DNA from: Oligoflexia bacterium
GTDB taxonomy: Bacteria > Bdellovibrionota > Bacteriovoracia > Bacteriovoracales > Bacteriovoracaceae
Reading direction: 5' to 3'
Length of the DNA: 64,000 nucleotides
Assembly (NCBI GenBank): GCA_024229115.1
Contig: JAAEST010000103.1
Span: 1-64,000 of the forward strand
Position 1 is the first letter of the stretch; each line of letters starts with the position of its first letter. This document shows, piece by piece, positions 18,864 through 28,197 of this stretch. Position numbers and translations under genes: made by a program. A model generated the notes under the pieces. That model made no database searches. It saw nothing but the letters and a program-made list of their open reading frames with translations, and was not told where the DNA came from.

Positions 18864-20008
18864 AGTAGATTTCCATATTTATCAAGGTATTGAGGAAGAA
18901 TTTTTTCCATGGCTTCAAAGAAGTGATCCATTTCCTCTGTCGTTCCAATAGAGATACGAACATATTCAGGCATTTCATTGGCCTTGAGTGGTCGTATAAT
19001 GACCCCTTCATTTAAAAGAAGATTGAACATCTCATTACTGGCTTCAGGAGATCCTAGTTTAATTGTTACAAAATTAGTGACACTTGGAATTGGATTGAAA
19101 CCTTTCTCTTTTAGGTATGTGGTTAATCTTACATAGCCATGGTGATTAATAAGTTTCGTTCTTTCTAGATGAGGCTGGTCAAAAAGAGCACCTTTAGCAC
19201 CTAACTGGGCGATAAGGTTTGGCTCAAAAGGAAGCTTAACTTTCGTTAAATTTGCAATTAAGTCTTCATGTCCAAAGCCATAGCCAACTCTAATTCCAGA
19301 GAGACCATAAGCCTTAGAAAATGTTCTTAAGGTAATAACATTATCGTATCGATATTCCATTGAGTCAGGATAGTCGCCTTTATCTTTAGCAAACTCAAAG
19401 TAGGCTTCATCTAAAATAACAAGAACATTAGAAGGAACATATTCCATTAAATAATCAAATTCCTTCTTTGATATATATGTTCCAGTTGGATTATTAGGGT
19501 TTGCTATGTAAATGACTTTTGTCTTGTCAGTAATTGCTTTAGCCAAAGCTTCCACATCAAAACGATATTCGGAGTTAAGAGGAACAGTTTTTAATGTTGC
19601 TCCTACTGATCGTGCAAGAATATAAAAACCGATAAAAGTTTTTTCACTTGTAAGAACTTCGCTTCCTGGTTGAAGAAAGGCCCTCGCAATATAAGCCATG
19701 ATCCCTTCACTTCCATTCCCTAGAATAATATTTTCTTTTTTAAGGTCGTAAAGGTCGGCGAGTGATTGCTTTAATGCATAAGCATGCATGTCCGGATAGC
19801 GATGAAGTTCCCAAAGGCCACCAGTCATTTCTTTAATTGCAAAAGGTGATGGACCGAGAGGGTTTTCATTAGAAGCAAGTTTCGAAATTTTAGTGAGACC
19901 TTTTTCACGAGCAAGCTCATCAATTGGTTTACCAGCTTGGTAAACTGCAAGGTTACGAATATACTCAGGTACTAGTTCTTCACTAATTCTATTTGGGTCG
20001 ACAGCCAC
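18860..20008 (-). CDS. Histidinol-phosphate/aromatic aminotransferase (HisC type)
   Basis: Fold-type I PLP aminotransferase of 382 residues. SNENPLGPSP near the N-terminus, YIANPNNPTGTYIS, the DEAYFEF stretch, and RTFSKAYGLSGIRVGYG with the PLP-binding lysine are clear. By sequence it is of the HisC family. Placed first in an operon with homogentisate dioxygenase and a FAH-family enzyme, it probably acts on tyrosine or phenylalanine. GTG is the start, with GGGAG upstream on the minus strand. No other his genes except hisS are nearby. Confidence 0.85.
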   Translation of the reverse strand: MAVDPNRISEELVPEYIRNLAVYQAGKPIDELAREKGLTKISKLASNENPLGPSPFAIKEMTGGLWELHRYPDMHAYALKQSLADLYDLKKENIILGNGSEGIMAYIARAFLQPGSEVLTSEKTFIGFYILARSVGATLKTVPLNSEYRFDVEALAKAITDKTKVIYIANPNNPTGTYISKKEFDYLMEYVPSNVLVILDEAYFEFAKDKGDYPDSMEYRYDNVITLRTFSKAYGLSGIRVGYGFGHEDLIANLTKVKLPFEPNLIAQLGAKGALFDQPHLERTKLINHHGYVRLTTYLKEKGFNPIPSVTNFVTIKLGSPEASNEMFNLLLNEGVIIRPLKANEMPEYVRISIGTTEEMDHFFEAMEKILPQYLDKYGNLL

Positions 20009-20078
20009 GTTAACTCCCTAAAATTATTTCTTTTTACCCATCTGTTTTATCATAAAAACTATTGGTAAAATACCTCTG

Positions 20079-20498
20079 ATGAGTGAAGAAAATAAGTTTG
20101 GAACATTCCATAAAGAGCATCTTTTAAAGGTTAAAGGTGGCCTAAAACTTTTCAATAATGAGATGTTTTGGGAATGCCACGAGGAGTTAGAAGATCCGTG
20201 GATGGAATATCAAGGGGATAATGCACGGCTCGTTTATTGGGCGATCATTCAGGTTGCTACTGCACTGGTTCATTATCGAGATGGAAACTTAGCGGGGACT
20301 CAGGGGATGATTGCCAAGGCGCAAGATAAAATCAGGCAAATTGAAAAGAAAAAAGTAGAAACTGATATAATGATGAGGTTCTTATCTTGGAAGCGATTTA
20401 GAGATCTAGTTATGGAAATCCCTGAAAATGCTCCCATTGAGAATTTTGAAAAAATTTATAAATTTAAATTTAGTAATCCAGATAAATGGCCATTCTAA
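20079..20498 (+). CDS. DUF309 protein
   Basis: The family hallmark FNNEMFWECHEELEDPWMEY is at about residues 26-45, followed by two helices with ALVHYRDGNLAG. This all-helical family of about 140 residues has no settled function. It diverges from the aminotransferase operon, 70 nt away, and is followed 10 nt later by an EI24-like gene. Confidence 0.75.
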   Translation: MSEENKFGTFHKEHLLKVKGGLKLFNNEMFWECHEELEDPWMEYQGDNARLVYWAIIQVATALVHYRDGNLAGTQGMIAKAQDKIRQIEKKKVETDIMMRFLSWKRFRDLVMEIPENAPIENFEKIYKFKFSNPDKWPF

Positions 20499-20508
20499 TA
20501 GGTGAAAT

Positions 20509-21261
20509 ATGAAAGACGTAATAACTTCTTTTAGAGATACATTAAAACTATATTCTCAAGACAAATGGATCCTCGTGATTTCCTTTATCCCCGTGATTAT
20601 TGGAATTGTGCTTTTTGCCTATTTTGGTTCTTGGTTTATTAGTGATCTTAATGCTTGGGGAGAAGGTCTCATAAAAGAAAAATTTGAGTCCAGTGGTACG
20701 CAAGGCTTTTTAATTTCACTTCTTTTAGGAATTATTACAATAGCTTTTTTCTTTATCGTTAATTGGACCTTTGTTCTTGTTGTTTCAATTATTGCAAGTC
20801 CATTCAACGATATTATTTCTTCACGAGCTGAGAAGGCCATGCGTGGTGAAGAGCCTTTAGGGATTGGGCAATCATTTTCAAAATCCTTTGGAAAAGTTTT
20901 TTTCACTGTCTTTAATGAAATCAAAAAAGTTTCGATGATTATTTTTATGTCCATCATCGCTCTGATTATGGGATTTATTGGTATTCTTGCTCCGTTGGCT
21001 TATGTATTAAGTGCATTTCTAATGGCCATTGGATTTTTAGACTATAGTTGGTCCCGTCATGATTTAAGTTTTAGAGATTGTATTGCTGATGTGAAGAAAG
21101 GCTTTTTTAGCTATGGACTTGGAGGAGCACTCTTTGTGATTTTAATGGGAATACCCTTTGTAAACTTAGTATCTCTTCCATTTGGAGTTCTTTACTTTAC
21201 GGTATTATTCTTGAAGAAAGTCGAGAAAGAGCAATCTCAAGGTGAATTAGTTAATGGATGA
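20509..21261 (+). CDS. EI24-domain membrane protein (CysZ-like)
   Basis: About five membrane helices across 250 residues. The N-terminus (DTLKLYSQDKWILVISFIPVII), the loop IIASPFNDIISSRAEKAMRG and the central GFLDYSWSRHDLSFRDC match the EI24 family. Family members include the sulfate permease CysZ, but no cysteine genes are near, so the substrate is unknown. It overlaps the next gene by 8 nt. Confidence 0.7.
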   Translation: MKDVITSFRDTLKLYSQDKWILVISFIPVIIGIVLFAYFGSWFISDLNAWGEGLIKEKFESSGTQGFLISLLLGIITIAFFFIVNWTFVLVVSIIASPFNDIISSRAEKAMRGEEPLGIGQSFSKSFGKVFFTVFNEIKKVSMIIFMSIIALIMGFIGILAPLAYVLSAFLMAIGFLDYSWSRHDLSFRDCIADVKKGFFSYGLGGALFVILMGIPFVNLVSLPFGVLYFTVLFLKKVEKEQSQGELVNG

Positions 21262-22204
21262 TTTAAGTTCTATTAAAAAGATTCTTGTAAAGTGTCCTAT
21301 TGGAAGATATTCAATTTTAGAATCTTTTGATTTTCTTCATAACCTTAAAAATGATTTTCCCGAAGCACAGATATTTAATATATGCGAAAAGGGAGAGAAG
21401 TTTCTATTTGATATTCTCCCATTTGAAGTTCATGCATTTGAGATTCCTCCTGAGAAATCAAGTTATTTAGGAATTCATCATTGGATTAAAAACCTTCATG
21501 ATATCTTTAATATTGATATGTATTTTGATCTTGAAGAGTCTCTAAGAAGCAATTTTATTGCTGCTCACTACAAGGCTAAGTATAGAATTGCTCAGGAAAA
21601 TAATCTAAATAAGTTTGTTTATACTCATTTATTAAAACCTATTGAAGGACTACGAAACTCAGATCGATTTCTTAATCTTTTAAATTTTGAAGAGAAGAAA
21701 TATAAAATTCCAACAGAAGAAGAAGTCAAAGGTGAAGTCGTTGGTATCATCAAGCCTGAAGAGGTAGAGAACTTTTTCCAAGCGAAGGAAGTAGAACCAT
21801 TTATTTTCCTGCCACTGAGTTCGCTCGACGATAATTTTGATAAATTCACATTCTGGCAGCAACTCATATTGAATTTAAATAATCATAAGCTAATTATCTG
21901 GACTGAAGAATCAGGACCTAGTGTGGATATGTTAAAAGAAATGGCGAATGAAAAGATTGTGGTTGCCAGTGAAATGGATCCCGCTACATTATCGGCATAT
22001 TTTAACCACTCTGTTGCAGTTCTGAGCGATAATGCTATTTATTCAAGTCTTAGTACTTATTACCAAGTAAATTCCGTCTTCATTCCTGAAGATGAAGCTT
22101 TAGAAACTCAAATCATCGAATTCAAAGGTAAGGTTTTAAAACTAAAAAAAGAAGATGGAATTGATCAGGTTAGTGATCAACTCCATGAGTTTTATAATCT
22201 TTAG
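21254..22204 (+). CDS. Divergent heptosyltransferase-like (GT9) protein
   Basis: The opening IKKILVKCPIGRYSILESFDFLHNLKNDFP and the later DMYFDLEESLRSNFIAAHYKAKYRIA echo the N-terminal domain of GT9 LPS heptosyltransferases. The C-terminal half is divergent and the sugar-nucleotide site is not obvious. It is translationally coupled to the EI24-like gene. A function in envelope sugar transfer is an inference; it could be inactive. Confidence 0.5.
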   Translation: MDDLSSIKKILVKCPIGRYSILESFDFLHNLKNDFPEAQIFNICEKGEKFLFDILPFEVHAFEIPPEKSSYLGIHHWIKNLHDIFNIDMYFDLEESLRSNFIAAHYKAKYRIAQENNLNKFVYTHLLKPIEGLRNSDRFLNLLNFEEKKYKIPTEEEVKGEVVGIIKPEEVENFFQAKEVEPFIFLPLSSLDDNFDKFTFWQQLILNLNNHKLIIWTEESGPSVDMLKEMANEKIVVASEMDPATLSAYFNHSVAVLSDNAIYSSLSTYYQVNSVFIPEDEALETQIIEFKGKVLKLKKEDGIDQVSDQLHEFYNL

Positions 22205-22206
22205 AA

Positions 22207-24870
22207 TTAAGATTTAAAGTTAGCGAGACTATTTTCAATAGACTTAAGTTTCTCTTCTGCCTCTTTAGCATTTTGACGAACTTCTACGACGACATCGTCA
22301 GGAGCATTGCTCATGAATTTTTCATTTGTAAGCTTCTTAGAATACTTATCAAACTCTTTTTGAGCTTTCACTTTCTGTTTTTCAAGACGTGCTACTTGCT
22401 CTTCAATATCGATAACACCCTCAAGAGGAAGGAAAACTTCTGTATGCGTCGTTGCTAGCATAATTGATTTTTCAGGACGATGCTCACTCTTACTTCTAAC
22501 ATCTAGTGAGTTTACTTTTGCTAGAGAAAGGAAGTTCTCTTTATTATTTCCAAAATAAACAGCAGCTTCGGCATCATCTGTAAAAAGCTCAACTTTAACT
22601 TCTTCTTTTGGCTTAATATTTACAGATGCTCTTAGGTTTCTAATTCCAGTGATAACATCAATGAACTTATTCATGTCATTTTGTTCTTTTGTGAACACTA
22701 GATCATCTGAGAACTCAGGATAATCTTGAATGATAAGAAGATCTTCATTTTCATCTTTTAAATAGCTCCATAGCTCTTCTGTAATATATGGAGTGAATGG
22801 GTGAAGTAATGCAACAATTTTTCTAAATGCATACTTAAGAACAGTTGCTCTTTGTTTTTTAGCAGCAGCGTCTTCACCATTAAGAATATTTTTTGATACT
22901 TCAACAAACCAGCTACAGAATTTGTCATAAACAAAAGCATAGATAGCATTACAGCTGTCGTCGTATCTAAACTCTTCAATTGAATCATTCATTACTTTTG
23001 AAACAGAGTTAAGCTCTGAAAGAATCCACTTTTCATGGCCTGTAAGTTTTGATGCTTCAGGAAGTTCTTTGTCCGCTAATTCTAAAGTTGGTGCAATAAA
23101 ACGATAGGCATTCCAAATCTTATTGATGAAGTTTCTGAATCCACCAATTCTTTCAGGATCTAGGTTGATTGCTCTGTTGTAACCTGATCCAGCAGCGAGT
23201 GTGAATCTAAAAGCATCAGCACCATATTGCTCAATCATCTCAAGAGGATCAATACCGTTATTAAGAGACTTACTCATTTTTCTTCCAAGCTTATCTCTAA
23301 CAATGGCGTGAATATAAACTTTTTTGAATGGAATAGTGTTAGTGAACTTCATCGACATCATCATCATTCTAGCAACCCAGAAAAAGATAATGTCATAACC
23401 TGTAACAAGCGTAGTTGTTGGATAGAATGTCGAAAACTTACGCTCTTCCATCGCTTTTTCATCAGGCCAACCAAGAGTACTTAGAGGCCATAGACCTGAA
23501 CTAAACCAAGTATCAAGAACATCAGGATCTTGAGTAACATTTGATTTATTACACTTTGGACATGTCGATTCATCAGTTTCTGATGCCCACTGATGGTTAC
23601 AATCACCACAGTAGAATACTGGTATTTGATGTCCCCACCAAAGCTGACGAGAAATACACCAGTTCTTAGGCTCTCTTAACCAAGAGAAGTAAGTATTTTC
23701 CCAAGACTTAGGATAGAAAGTAGTCTTATCTGTTTCAACAGCATCTACTGCTACGCTTGCCATGTCTTGTACATTTAAAAACCATTGCTTTGAAACCATA
23801 GGCTCAATCACAGCTTTAGAACGATCACCATGCCCAACTTGATGAACATGATCTTTAACTTCTTTTAACTGCCCAAGTTCTTCAAGTTTTTCAAGAATTG
23901 CTTTTCTTGCTTTCTTAACATGAAGACCTTCAAAATCTAATCCATGTTCATTAAGTGTAGCGTCTTTGTTTAAGATATTTACGATTGGAAGATCATGTCT
24001 CTTCCCAATCTCAAAGTCATTGAAGTCATGACCTGGAGTTACTTTAAGACAACCAGTTCCTTTTTCCATATCAACATAATCGTCAGCTAGAATAGGAACT
24101 TCTCTATTACAAATTGGAACAATCGCAGTTTTTCCAATTAAATCTTTAAATCTTTCGTCTTCTGGGTGCACACAAACAGCAGTATCTCCAAGAAGAGTTT
24201 CAGGTCTTGTTGTGGCAATCTCTAAAGTTACATCAGAATCTTTAACTTTATAGAGTAGGTGATAGAAAGCACCTTTAACTTCTTTATGTTCAACTTCAGC
24301 GTCAGAGATAGCAGACTGAAGAACTGGATCCCAGTTGATAATATAATCACTTTGATAAATAAGACCTTCGTTATAAAGATCAGTAAATACTTTTCTTACT
24401 GCACGGTTAGGAATTTCATCCATTGTGAACATAGAGTAATTCCAGTCTGGGCTGGCGCCGAGACTTCGCTGCTGTTTGGCGATAATTCCACCGTATTCTT
24501 CTTTCCACTTCCAAATTTTTTCAACAAATTCTTCACGAGTGAAGTCATGACGAGTTTTCTTTTCTTGTTCCCAAACAAGTTTTTCAACTACGTTTTGAGT
24601 AGCAATACCAGCGTGATCCATTCCCGGAAGCCATAGAGCTTCAAAACCTTTCATTCTTTTGAAACGAATCAGAGCATCTTGAGTTGTGACGTCTAGAGCG
24701 TGGCCAGCGTGTAATTTACCAGTGACATTTGGAGGAGGCATAAGAATACAGTAAGACTCTTTTGCTTTCCCTGGCTTTGGTGCAAAGTAGTTTCCTTTGT
24801 CCCAAATATCATACCACTTAGATTCAGCATCTTTACTCGAATAGGTTTTTGGAATTTCGATTTTGCTCAT
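22207..24870 (-). CDS. valS: Valyl-tRNA synthetase
   Basis: Class I synthetase of 887 residues charging tRNA-Val. The HIGH motif appears as GKLHAGHA near residue 50 after PPPNVT, and KMSKS (GRKMSKSLNNG) near 529. A CP1 editing domain lies between. Two Cys pairs (CGDCNHQW, CPKCNKS, about residues 423-448) form a probable zinc site. The last 70 residues form the typical coiled-coil arm. It lies 11 nt behind hisS, so the two are co-transcribed. Confidence 0.97.
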   Translation of the reverse strand: MSKIEIPKTYSSKDAESKWYDIWDKGNYFAPKPGKAKESYCILMPPPNVTGKLHAGHALDVTTQDALIRFKRMKGFEALWLPGMDHAGIATQNVVEKLVWEQEKKTRHDFTREEFVEKIWKWKEEYGGIIAKQQRSLGASPDWNYSMFTMDEIPNRAVRKVFTDLYNEGLIYQSDYIINWDPVLQSAISDAEVEHKEVKGAFYHLLYKVKDSDVTLEIATTRPETLLGDTAVCVHPEDERFKDLIGKTAIVPICNREVPILADDYVDMEKGTGCLKVTPGHDFNDFEIGKRHDLPIVNILNKDATLNEHGLDFEGLHVKKARKAILEKLEELGQLKEVKDHVHQVGHGDRSKAVIEPMVSKQWFLNVQDMASVAVDAVETDKTTFYPKSWENTYFSWLREPKNWCISRQLWWGHQIPVFYCGDCNHQWASETDESTCPKCNKSNVTQDPDVLDTWFSSGLWPLSTLGWPDEKAMEERKFSTFYPTTTLVTGYDIIFFWVARMMMMSMKFTNTIPFKKVYIHAIVRDKLGRKMSKSLNNGIDPLEMIEQYGADAFRFTLAAGSGYNRAINLDPERIGGFRNFINKIWNAYRFIAPTLELADKELPEASKLTGHEKWILSELNSVSKVMNDSIEEFRYDDSCNAIYAFVYDKFCSWFVEVSKNILNGEDAAAKKQRATVLKYAFRKIVALLHPFTPYITEELWSYLKDENEDLLIIQDYPEFSDDLVFTKEQNDMNKFIDVITGIRNLRASVNIKPKEEVKVELFTDDAEAAVYFGNNKENFLSLAKVNSLDVRSKSEHRPEKSIMLATTHTEVFLPLEGVIDIEEQVARLEKQKVKAQKEFDKYSKKLTNEKFMSNAPDDVVVEVRQNAKEAEEKLKSIENSLANFKS

Positions 24871-24881
24871 TTTATCCTCAA

Positions 24882-26186
24882 CTAACTTCTAATATAGTCT
24901 CTGATAGCTTCAATATCAGAATGATTAAATTCTTTTTGTTCTTTAGACTCTAAATTCTTTATAAGAATTGTTTTCTTCTCTAGTTCCTGATCACCAAGGA
25001 AAGAAACAAAACGAACAGACTTTTTCTCTGCTTGTTTAAATACTTTATTAAATTTTACTTTTTCAAACTGTGTAACAGCTTTGATCCCCTGCTTTCTTAG
25101 TTGATCAGCAATTGAAAGAGAAGCGTCTCTTGCACCTTCGTCTTGAAAAGTAACGAAGATATCAAAATTATCTTTTTCTAGATCTGGTAATAGATTATGC
25201 GTTTCTAGAAAATCTCTCAGAGTAACATCTCCTAAACCGAAACCAACACCCGGAAGTGGCTTTTCATTAAAGATCTGAAGTAGGTTAGCGTAAGCACCTC
25301 CACCACAAATAGCTCTACGGTTGTCAGGGTGCTTATCAAAAATTTCAAAGACAACACCAGTGTAATAATCTAGACCTCTCACAATAGTAGGATCGTATTT
25401 AATATATTTAGAAACACTTGAGTTATTTAAAAGAGTGATGAACTCATCAAAGCTATCAAGATTGGCATCAGAAGTTGAAACGAAAGCTTTTAGATCTTCA
25501 AAGCTTGTTAGTGTTAGGTACTTAAGAAATGCGTCTTTGCCGTCTGCACTTAAGCCTACTTCATCTACCATTTTATTAATGGCAGCTTCATCAACCTTCT
25601 TCGATTTATCTACGATTTTATAAAGTCTATAAGTTTGCTCTTGATCTGCTTTAATCAAATTAGAAAAAATATGATCAACGATCTCACGATCGTTAATGAG
25701 AATTTCAAAGTTCTTCTCATTGGCACCAAATGACTCTAATAGTTGAGCGGCAACTTGAAGAATCTCGATTTCACCAAATCTTCCAGGTGCTCCAAAGACA
25801 TCACAGTTAAATTGCCAATGTTCACGAAGTCTTCCTCTTTGGGGTTTTTCATATCTCATGAGATTTGGAATAGAGAACCAACGGATTGGTTTTGCCTGCT
25901 CTTTGTGAATCTGCGCCACCATTCTCGCAACAGTTGGAGTCATCTCTGGTCTGATGGCCACAAATCTTTCTCCACGATCATTGAATGAATAAATCTGATC
26001 GTTGATTAATTCTTCACCACTTTTCGCTTTATAAAGCTCAACTTCTTCTAAAAGTGGACCATCATATGGCTCATATCCATAGAGATTAGCCGCTTCCGAC
26101 ATCTTCGAAAACATATAGTCTTGAACTCTCTTATCTTTTGGGAAGAAATCTCTGGTTCCGCGATATGGTTTTTTGCTTAGAGTCAT
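24882..26186 (-). CDS. hisS: Histidyl-tRNA synthetase
   Basis: Class II synthetase, 434 residues. Motifs YRGTRDFFPKD at the N-terminus, FVAIRPEMTPTVARM (motif 2 region), and TIVRGLDYYTGVVFEIF with CGGGAYANL (motif 3 region) are diagnostic, followed by an anticodon-binding domain. It is the first gene of a hisS-valS pair. It diverges from the HD-GYP gene across a 116-nt gap. Confidence 0.96.
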   Translation of the reverse strand: MTLSKKPYRGTRDFFPKDKRVQDYMFSKMSEAANLYGYEPYDGPLLEEVELYKAKSGEELINDQIYSFNDRGERFVAIRPEMTPTVARMVAQIHKEQAKPIRWFSIPNLMRYEKPQRGRLREHWQFNCDVFGAPGRFGEIEILQVAAQLLESFGANEKNFEILINDREIVDHIFSNLIKADQEQTYRLYKIVDKSKKVDEAAINKMVDEVGLSADGKDAFLKYLTLTSFEDLKAFVSTSDANLDSFDEFITLLNNSSVSKYIKYDPTIVRGLDYYTGVVFEIFDKHPDNRRAICGGGAYANLLQIFNEKPLPGVGFGLGDVTLRDFLETHNLLPDLEKDNFDIFVTFQDEGARDASLSIADQLRKQGIKAVTQFEKVKFNKVFKQAEKKSVRFVSFLGDQELEKKTILIKNLESKEQKEFNHSDIEAIRDYIRS

Positions 26187-26302
26187 GTGCGTAAGCCCTT
26201 TATTTTGCAGTTATTTAGGCAAGGAATATAGCAAAATCTACGCGAACTGGAAAAGTATTCTTAGATCGTAATTTCAACTAATTAGGCTATAATATTATTT
26301 AT

Positions 26303-27322
26303 ATGAACGATAATGTACTTAAGGACAGTGAAAATAGAGAATATGTGGCCGTTCCGGTCTCACAATTCAAGGCCGATAAGGTTCTTTGTGCCGATATTTA
26401 TCTTCATATCAATGAGAAGTTTATTAAGTTCAAACATGAAGGTGATGAACTTGAGTCTGAAAAAATCGATTACTTTATCGAGAAAAATATAAAAGATATT
26501 TATGTTCTAAAAGACAACTTAATTAAAGTGATCGAGTGGCTTAAGAATATGAGACAAGAAGTCATTCAAGAGGTTGTTGAAGAGGTCGGCGAAGAGTATG
26601 TCGAGACTGTTGAAAAAACTGAGAATATTAGAGAGAAAGTTTTGGATACATTTGCGGATTTAGAACTTGATTCTGGAGTTGTTGAGTTACTTCAAGACCA
26701 AGTGGATGACTTTATTGAGCATATTCAAACTGAGAAAATTCCTTCGAGTATTATTGCAAAGTTAACTTCACATAGTGATAGTATGGCCGACCATGCAATG
26801 AATGTGGCCAATGTATCACTTTATATTTCTCTTTTGCTCGGACATGGCAATGGAGAAGTTTTATCAAAACTCTATATGGGGGCTCTCCTTCATGACTATG
26901 GAAAGATGAAAATTCCAAAAGATGTCTTAGAGAATAAACAGAACTTAAAGTATAATCAGGCCATTCAAGATCATCCAAAGAAAGGATCTAAGATCGCTTC
27001 TAAAATTCCAGACGTTCCAGCTGAAGTCATTAAGATTATTGAACAGCATCACGAACAATTTAATGGAAATGGATTTCCTGAAGGGCTTAAAAATAATGCA
27101 ATCTTTGGTCTAGCAAAAATTGTTCAGATCGCGAATGTTTTTGATAATGCTGTTTTTGAGAATAAACACAAACCAAAGAAAGAGAAGTATAGAGCTGCTT
27201 TAAAAGTTCTCGACTATGATAATGGAAAGCAGTTTGATCCTGATCTGATTAAAAAAATTAGTGAAGGAATGTGGCTAGCCTACGGCCATATGTACAAACC
27301 GCCATCTAAAGATAACGCCTAA
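26303..27322 (+). CDS. HD-GYP domain protein, GYP-variant
   Basis: Probable cyclic-di-GMP phosphodiesterase or sensor, cytoplasmic. The N-terminal 130 residues include a DUF3391-like segment, then the HD-GYP core: HSDSMADHAMNVANVSLY, GALLHDYGKMKIP with the HD pair, DHPKKGSKI, and HHEQFNGNGFP. The usual GYP triad reads GFP. The metal-binding His/Asp residues look intact, so catalysis is possible. Its stop overlaps that of the convergent gene by 4 nt. Confidence 0.85.
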   Translation: MNDNVLKDSENREYVAVPVSQFKADKVLCADIYLHINEKFIKFKHEGDELESEKIDYFIEKNIKDIYVLKDNLIKVIEWLKNMRQEVIQEVVEEVGEEYVETVEKTENIREKVLDTFADLELDSGVVELLQDQVDDFIEHIQTEKIPSSIIAKLTSHSDSMADHAMNVANVSLYISLLLGHGNGEVLSKLYMGALLHDYGKMKIPKDVLENKQNLKYNQAIQDHPKKGSKIASKIPDVPAEVIKIIEQHHEQFNGNGFPEGLKNNAIFGLAKIVQIANVFDNAVFENKHKPKKEKYRAALKVLDYDNGKQFDPDLIKKISEGMWLAYGHMYKPPSKDNA

Positions 27323-28197
27323 ATTTCGTATAACCAATCATTAACCGGTTCAGGTAGAGTTTCTGGCTTAACATAATCAGGATCGGCTTCTTTAATGATA
27401 TTGGCCTTTTGCTTCTTAGCGATGTCGTCATCATGAGGAACCCAGTCTTCAACTGGAGTGGGTATACCAGCTTTCTCATGCTTCTTAATCACATCATCTA
27501 TTATAGAGAGAATTTCATTTTCAATCTCTGGAACTTTTGTTTCTCTCTCAATAGTAAAGTAAGCAAGCTTCTTACTTGGCTCAAAGAAGTTCTTCTTCAT
27601 AGTTTTAAAATTAACATATGTTTCAATTTTAGAATTTAAAAACTTGATTGCTTCTAAGTACTTTGTGCTTAAAGCAAAGTCGATTTCTTTACGGGACTTA
27701 CCCATAAAAAACTGCACCCAAGGCCCTATTAATTGAAATTTTTTTCTTAGAACGGGAATAGACTTAGGATCTTTTCCTTGTAAATTTACATATTGAGCAG
27801 AATTAAAAATATCTTCAATATCAGAAAGAATGGCCCTCATAAGCCAGTTTACAAACTTGGTTTGCTTCTCTTTAGAAAAAGAATTTCTTATTTCTCTCAG
27901 AATAGATCGATTATAAATTGATTCACTAATAGACTCTGAAGGTGGATGTTTAAGGAAGTATCTTATTAGCGTTGTTTTTGCGAATAAATACCTTTCTTTT
28001 TCGTTAAGTCTAGAAAGTTTGGCATCAAGTTCTTTAACTATGCCGTTTATCATTTCTTTTTCTTTTAGAGAATAAATATCCCAAGGAAGAGATTCAATCA
28101 TTGATTCAAGTTCAAAAGGTAATAATTCCTTTGCTTTATAACTTGAAGCTGTAGCATTGAAATTTGCAAGCATGAATAGGCAAATAAGTAACTTCAT
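27319..28197 (-). CDS. Exported protein of unknown function (third of three)
   Basis: A signal peptide (MKLLICLFMLANFNATASS) precedes about 270 mostly helical, lysine-rich residues with no recognised motif. The C-terminus is proline-rich (PVEDWVPHDDD, PETLPEPVNDWLYEI). It overlaps the gene upstream by 4 nt and is the end of a run of three exported orphans behind the Fe-S oxidoreductase. Co-translation suggests a shared periplasmic role. Confidence 0.6.
   Translation of the reverse strand: MKLLICLFMLANFNATASSYKAKELLPFELESMIESLPWDIYSLKEKEMINGIVKELDAKLSRLNEKERYLFAKTTLIRYFLKHPPSESISESIYNRSILREIRNSFSKEKQTKFVNWLMRAILSDIEDIFNSAQYVNLQGKDPKSIPVLRKKFQLIGPWVQFFMGKSRKEIDFALSTKYLEAIKFLNSKIETYVNFKTMKKNFFEPSKKLAYFTIERETKVPEIENEILSIIDDVIKKHEKAGIPTPVEDWVPHDDDIAKKQKANIIKEADPDYVKPETLPEPVNDWLYEI

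Noticed and set aside
20619-20957. Minus-strand open frame of 112 codons inside the EI24-like gene
   Set aside because: Antisense to a gene with clear family residues; no signal or domain is seen in it.
24259-24636. Plus-strand open frame of 125 codons inside valS
   Set aside because: Shadow of a highly conserved synthetase on the other strand.
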